From the NCBI GenBank assembly GCA_034359265.1, contig CP136891.1, forward strand, positions 9,624,501 to 9,688,500: a stretch of DNA of 64,000 nt. Reading direction: 5' to 3'. The translations under genes were made by a program, and so were the position numbers. Shown piece by piece: positions 59,160 through 64,000 of the stretch. Every line of letters starts with the position of its first letter. Positions within the stretch are counted from its first letter, which is position 1. The notes beneath the pieces were generated by a model. That model did no database searches. It was not told the origin of the DNA and saw only the letters and a list, made by a program, of their open reading frames with translations. The DNA comes from Canna indica. Its lineage: Eukaryota; Streptophyta; Magnoliopsida; Zingiberales; Cannaceae.

Positions 59160-62100
59160 CTATTGCCGGTTATCCTGTTCGAAGCCAAAATCTTTTGAGG
59201 ACTTGAGAATTTCATCAGAGGTTGACCTTCGAAAGTTCGAATGCCTGCAAAAAAACTGTTGCATGTGCTACGGTGGTTTTTATGCTAGATGCGAGTCCAG
59301 TGGACTCACACCTCACCCATGTCTTTTTCTTTTTAACTATTTCTCTTCGTTTAATGAAAAGATATAAAGAGGAAGACACGTAGTGGGATGCCACCCAGCG
59401 TAGAATACCCATGTGCTACATATATACATCTTTCATTTTTTTCATCAATTAGGTCCACTGAACCGGAGGCATTTGGCTCTCCAGCATTTCCATTTATTGC
59501 ACGTTTAGCACATCTAACGCATGAAACAAAACCCACTTGATCCACAGTGCTATCGCAAACATCATCCTCACTTAAATAAATAAATAAATAATAATGGAAT
59601 TTTAACACCATTCATTTCTAGTAGACCTACCAATCAAGCATTAAATCCATGAGAAACAAATAAGAACACTGTTGAAAAATGAAAGAAGAATTTATAGCTT
59701 CATGGATTCACCTATTATTTCTGCTGAACCCATGACGACAAATGAATATAGAACAAGTTTTAATTTATGGCTGACAGAATAAAAGTTCTGCTTTGTGACT
59801 TCAAGAGATAGATCAGGAAGGAAAATGAAATGTGAGGTTGCATTTAAGATGGCACAATCATTTGGGTGAATCAAGACTTGCCTCTCCCCTCGTGTCACCT
59901 TCAATATATTTTTCTGTTCTTGCCTTCCAGTAATAACCTTCAAGTATTTGTTGTACAGAATTTGTCTATCTGTAATCTGAGCATTTGTTGGATCACTATG
60001 CATCTATCAACTGAAAAAACTCTGACAAATATATTATCATTTACTAAAGCCAAACGATTTTGTTACTTTCTAATCTCCGAGTATTCTAAAAGATATAGGA
60101 ATTGGTTGTCAATATCGAAACTGACTCAAGCAATAGAGGCTTCCTGAGTTGCTGTCAACTGAAGATAACGAAGCATCATTGGTGGATATTGAAGTTGATA
60201 GCAGATAACATAAATAGTCTTAATTTGGGGGAATAGTGAGATGTGGTAGCCTCTCAAATAATTGTAGATGTAGCAAGAAGGCCAGCAGGCAGTGTTTGCA
60301 AGAAACTTTTTTCTGAACTATATCTTCTTGTAGTACTGCAGATGTATGAATTATGAAATAGTGAAAGATGTATATGTATTCTTTGGGAAAGAGGTGTATA
60401 TAGCATGTTGCTTTACTCAGTGCCTTGCAGGTTAACAGAAGTACCCTAAGTGCATCCTAAGCTGTATGATAACAGTACTGCCTCCAAACTGCATTCTAAA
60501 TGAACGACCAATTGGTTTCCACTCACAAGAAAAACAAAGAAAGCAAGAAGAGTAGCCTGTCTTGACTTTGATAAACAGGATGGCCTAAATAACAAGATGA
60601 TGCAAGTGATCATTTACAATTTAATATAACTGGCATTCTACATGTAGTCATGAAATTAAGGCAGCATAATTGCAATGAAGAAAGAACACAACAGTTAAAA
60701 CTCTATACAAAAGAAAGAATCTAACAGGGTGTTTTAGCAACCAAGACAGCCCTTATCAAAAGGAAAATAAATGTGGAACCGTGGTGTCAAAATTGCAAGG
60801 ATGACATGGAGGATGATGACCATGCCATTTTCCTGTGCCCAATTGTGCAGAGGATATGGTTCGCTTCAAAATGAGGATTTAACTTCACTAATAATCCTGG
60901 AGTATCCATGAAAAAGTGGCTTGAGCAAATGATGTTCCTAATTCCAAAAGAAGATTTTGAGGAAATTGTGGGTGTGATGTGGGCAATATGGTATAGCAGA
61001 AACAAAAGGATCTTTAGAGAGGAAGCTATGAAGGAGACGGACATCTTAAACTTAGGCCTAAGTACAATTCAGCAATATAGAGAAGTCAACAGATCCACTC
61101 CTTCGAAGGACAAGCTCCCTAGTCCTCCTCAATGGACAAGACCAAAGGGTCTGAAACTGAATTCGGATGCTGCTCTATTTCATCAGGGAGAGGCTGTAAT
61201 GACAGGAGCTGGCTTCCTAATCCGTGATGATAGAGGTGTAGTGGTGATGGCAGGAGTGGGAAAACTCATGGGCGGCAACACAGTTGAGGAAGCTGAGCTC
61301 TTGGCAATTCGATGGGCGATGCATAGATGCGATCATGTTATTCAAGAGATCAAGTGGAAATGGATTGCCGAGTTGCAGTTGAATGGATCTTAAGCAAAAT
61401 GGTAGCAGGAAGGGAAGGGGCCTTGATAGAAGACCTGACTGATCTGCTGAATAGAAATGCTCATTGTCAAGTGGTGGCAGTGCCAAGATGTTGCAATGAA
61501 GCAGCACATCTTCTCACGAAATGGGCAGTAAACATGTCCGAGAAGGAGATCTTATGGAGCTGTTTGGAGGAGATGCCAAATCCGGTGCAGCGCATAGTTG
61601 TTAAAGAGATGGAGAATATATAGTACGATGTCCTATGTGTTATTGATCTAGTGTATATTAACGAACAGATAGTGTAAGTGGTGATTATATAATTAATACC
61701 AATTTCTTTTTTCCAAAAAAAAAAAACAGGGTGAGGTAAACAGCAAATACCTGTCTTGTAATGTGTCAAGATAGTCCACATCATGGGAGGGAATGATGGA
61801 TTAGATGCAAGCTTAGGTAGCAGCAATGCAGAACTTCAATTTATCTTATTGAAAGTAACATCTCATCACATTAGTGGCTTGGTAAATCCAACCCAGAAGA
61901 TGCATGTACCACTCTGGCAGTACCAGTTTTGGCTATCATATTGCAAAGAAGTTGACACCAATTTTGATACTGCGACTCGGAAGAGAAAAGGTGATGCCCC
62001 TGGAAATTAGAACTTTGCCAAAGATTTCATTTGATCTATCTCTTAGCTCGAACAAGTTGGCATCTATATCCCTTTCTTGTGTAACTGTCTTGAAAATGCC

Positions 62101-63448
62101 CTTGTTATCATAACTTCACCAATGAAAAAGAAATTGAATACTTTGCAACATCAATTAAAGGAGATCTCATTAATGAGATTGATGATCATTAAAATCACAC
62201 ATATTTTTCACATATCAAAATCTGTTGTGCTTCATTGTCAAATTCCACATGCCACAGTAAAAGTTTAGAATCAAATAAGTGTACCATTTCACCAAATTAG
62301 AATTTCGGACCTGAAAGAATAATTCAATATATGCAATGGAGGTAAATTCATCATCAAATTCATTTGGAGGTGAACCTTATGAGTTACTGACAAGCATGAA
62401 TAAACAATTTTAACATGTGTTGCTGATGGGTTTATCAAGAATTGGATATAACTCTTGAACAAATTCAACCACCAGCGCTTCAAAAAATAAAAGGACTCAA
62501 CTGCTTGCTATAATCTTTAATTATTTTTAAAATGGCTGGATTTGTATACTGCCACATATCATATTGTCAGAGAATGGAGAAGCATATATCAAATGGTAGT
62601 TCAAGTGTTCAACTAATATCAAATCAAAAGATAATTTTCTGTTTCAGACCTCTATGAACTAACATCAAATCACAGAGACAGGTTTAATTTCCAGGGGAGC
62701 CGCAATTAAGAGACCAGTTATAGGAATAGCCATATATGTTTTATCTTCTCCTTTACTAGCAGAGATGTAAAATGTGAGGATGTTCCTCAGTTACCTTGTC
62801 ATTTTTCTACAGATCTGATTAGAGTTATTCATGTTGTACGCATCATGATATAGAATGCTTTGACACAAGACTTTAATAACATCAACCAGACATGGGAGGT
62901 GAATCTGAAAGCTTATTGCAAGTGCAAAACTTTCTGGAGTGCAATGAGACAATCTAAACTAAGCTACATATCAGTTGCTTTACTTCATGTTATTCTTAAG
63001 AGGCCAGAAAATGCTGCACCTTTTGAAGAATAATGCTCTGGTTAAACAAACCACCTCGGAAAACTCCATTTACACAATGTAACCTATAATGCAGCATCCC
63101 GTTATCCGCTATCTGGGGCAATCCACCTCTCATACAACAAATAAAAGAACAAGAGATAAATTGTTATACTATAACACAATTTTTATTGTAACAGGTCTAT
63201 AGCAAGACAATTTAATCACAGGCATCCTTGTATGCTCTACAACAGTTAATGTACATTTCATGTTGTGTGACACATTTGATTGGCTAGCCATCTTATAAGG
63301 TTGCACATCCTCTAAGAATAAAACAAACAGCAGCTAGCTCTTTGGAATGAGATGGAGAAGCAGGAATAACCTGATACTTTGAAATCACAATCTTATGAAG
63401 CTTGAAGCTTTCTGGCTGCATTTTTTCACATAGGTTATTCAGAAAACA
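59160..63448 (-). CDS. Unidentified multi-exon gene, provisional and possibly decayed
   Basis: I do not recognise this gene with confidence. The minus strand shows coding-like segments bounded by plausible splice sites: 63293-63448 (CFLNNLCEKMQPESFKLHK, open until a TAA), 63020-63112 (NGMLHYRLHCVNGVFRGG), 62795-62933 (SFQIHLPCLVDVIKVLCQ), 62674-62755 (KTYMAIPITGLLIAAP) and one from 62477 (SATHVKIVYSCLSVTHK). The last three join in phase. Downstream come a segment near 61750-62000 with three TGA codons, 59692-60003 (ITGRQEQKNILKVTRGE), 59440-59590 (VGFVSCVRCAKRAINGN) and a terminal stretch ending at 59160. A LINE lies inside. Some segments do not connect in phase, so it may be a pseudogene or my exon set is incomplete. 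A very weak resemblance to the telomere protein CTC1 is a guess to be tested. Confidence 0.33.
60732..61724 (+). mobile_element. 5'-truncated LINE (non-LTR retrotransposon)
   Basis: The plus strand codes the 3' end of a plant LINE and ends in a poly(A) run (from 61715). The 9-bp duplication AACAGGGTG flanks it (60723-60731 and 61725-61733; the first As overlap the tail). About 1 kb remains, the usual outcome of incomplete reverse transcription. Confidence 0.88.
60774..61623 (+). pseudogene. LINE ORF2 C-terminus: zinc-binding domain and RNase H
   Basis: WCQNCKDDMEDDDHAIFLCP is the zf-RVT motif, followed by a TGA near 60870. From 60908 the frame reads VMWAIWYSRNKRIFREE, LNSDAALF, GAGFLIRDDRGVVVMAGVGK and EEAELLAIRWAM, a plant LINE-type RNase H. 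A frameshift near 61360 moves the end to a second frame (VEWILSKMVAGREG) that stops at 61623. Confidence 0.88.
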
Positions 63449-63775
63449 CTGAAATCAAAATCAGCACCATAGCTAGTTTAAAATAAATTCTCCTATGCCA
63501 AGCAAGCTTTAGGATAATCCTTATGACCCCTCTACCTCTGTGTTATTATGAATTGTCATGATTCCATGATGATTTTATGAAACAAATGGTGAGAATATCT
63601 AGAAAATTCGCTTCACCATTTCCCTAACATGTTCTAATGGTCTTAATCTGAATGCCACATGTAACAGTTATCGTCATCAGTTCGATCTAGTACAAGCCCA
63701 TAGACCAATGGTTTTCACCTGAAAATGCACATAAAATAGCTGTTTCTTGCACCAAAATAAAAGGAAGACAATATA
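63449..63775. other. Gap between PPR gene and the unidentified gene
   Basis: Only about 330 bp separate the PPR stop codon from the first coding-like segment of the unidentified gene on the same strand. No start codon or promoter for the latter was recognised. Confidence 0.4.
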
Positions 63776-64000
63776 TTAATCTGTTTTGCATGTGGGGTGC
63801 ATTAGCACCTTGTTCTGAAATCTACGGCCTCTGCGCTGGTCATCAATCCAACTCAATCCTGGAAGTTTGTCAAATTTTCTTCCCCTTATCATTGATCTAA
63901 CTCTTTCAGCGTCGTCCCATTGTCCTCTCTCAGCATATATACTTGATAGAAGTATATAATTTCCAGTATTTTGGGGTTCCAACTTAAAGAGCTCTTTTGC
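63776..64000 (-). CDS. PLS-type pentatricopeptide repeat protein, C-terminal E domain (truncated by window edge)
   Basis: The last 74 residues of a PPR protein enter from the right edge: ELFKLEPQNTGNYILLSSIY, then GQWDDAERVRSMIRGRKFDK and LPGLSWIDDQ, the canonical E motif of plant PLS-class PPR proteins. The stop codon is at 63776-63778. No DYW domain follows, so it is an E-subgroup member. Such proteins bind organellar RNA and take part in C-to-U editing or processing in mitochondria or plastids. The repeats lie outside the window, so the target cannot be predicted. The tail beyond the E motif (RRGRRFQNKVLMHPTCKTD) is not a conserved motif. Confidence 0.9.
   Translation of the reverse strand, partial: AKELFKLEPQNTGNYILLSSIYAERGQWDDAERVRSMIRGRKFDKLPGLSWIDDQRRGRRFQNKVLMHPTCKTD

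Overview
This is nuclear DNA from a flowering plant: AT-rich intergenic sequence, GT-AG introns, plant-type genes (a MAP3K-epsilon kinase, an ABC1K kinase, an IBH1-like HLH protein, a PLS-type PPR protein) and a dense load of plant transposons. The single-exon HLH gene is extremely GC-rich inside AT-rich DNA, a pattern common in monocots. I suspect a non-grass monocot, but the sequence does not settle the species.

Layout, left to right. 1-433 is the terminal part of a CACTA transposon that runs off the left edge. 434-4800 is AT-rich intergenic DNA with a direct repeat, a hAT MITE and a Tourist-like MITE. 4862-5296 (-) is the HLH gene with a GA-rich upstream region. 5540-12500 is intergenic, with a foldback repeat and some unassigned coding-like scraps. 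12690-26924 (-) is a five-exon ABC1K gene; its intron 4 holds a MULE-like element and its intron 1 holds a 4-kb hAT element with a decayed transposase. Its promoter, with three G-boxes, lies near 27.5 kb. 27.6-30.3 kb is intergenic with two more MITEs.

30355-56417 (-) is a 24-exon MAP3K-epsilon gene whose exons I could join in phase into a 1,346-residue protein. About 4 kb of coding sequence is spread over 26 kb because the introns hold a Copia retrotransposon (itself carrying two nested hAT MITEs), a Harbinger-like element with a nested hAT MITE, a short hAT element, a TIR element with GC-richer cargo, and an Au-like SINE. 56.4-59.1 kb is its promoter and intergenic DNA with one Tourist-like MITE. 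59.2-63.4 kb (-) contains exons of a gene I cannot identify, split by a 5'-truncated LINE. The window ends inside the C-terminus of a PPR gene (-).

The clearest theme is target-site duplications that give exact insertion boundaries: about a dozen elements can be delimited to the base, and nesting gives a relative order. The most unusual pattern is a set of hAT-type elements with TAGGGGTG-like ends and 8-bp duplications whose interiors are built almost entirely of short reiterated words. No operon-like or defence-type system was seen.
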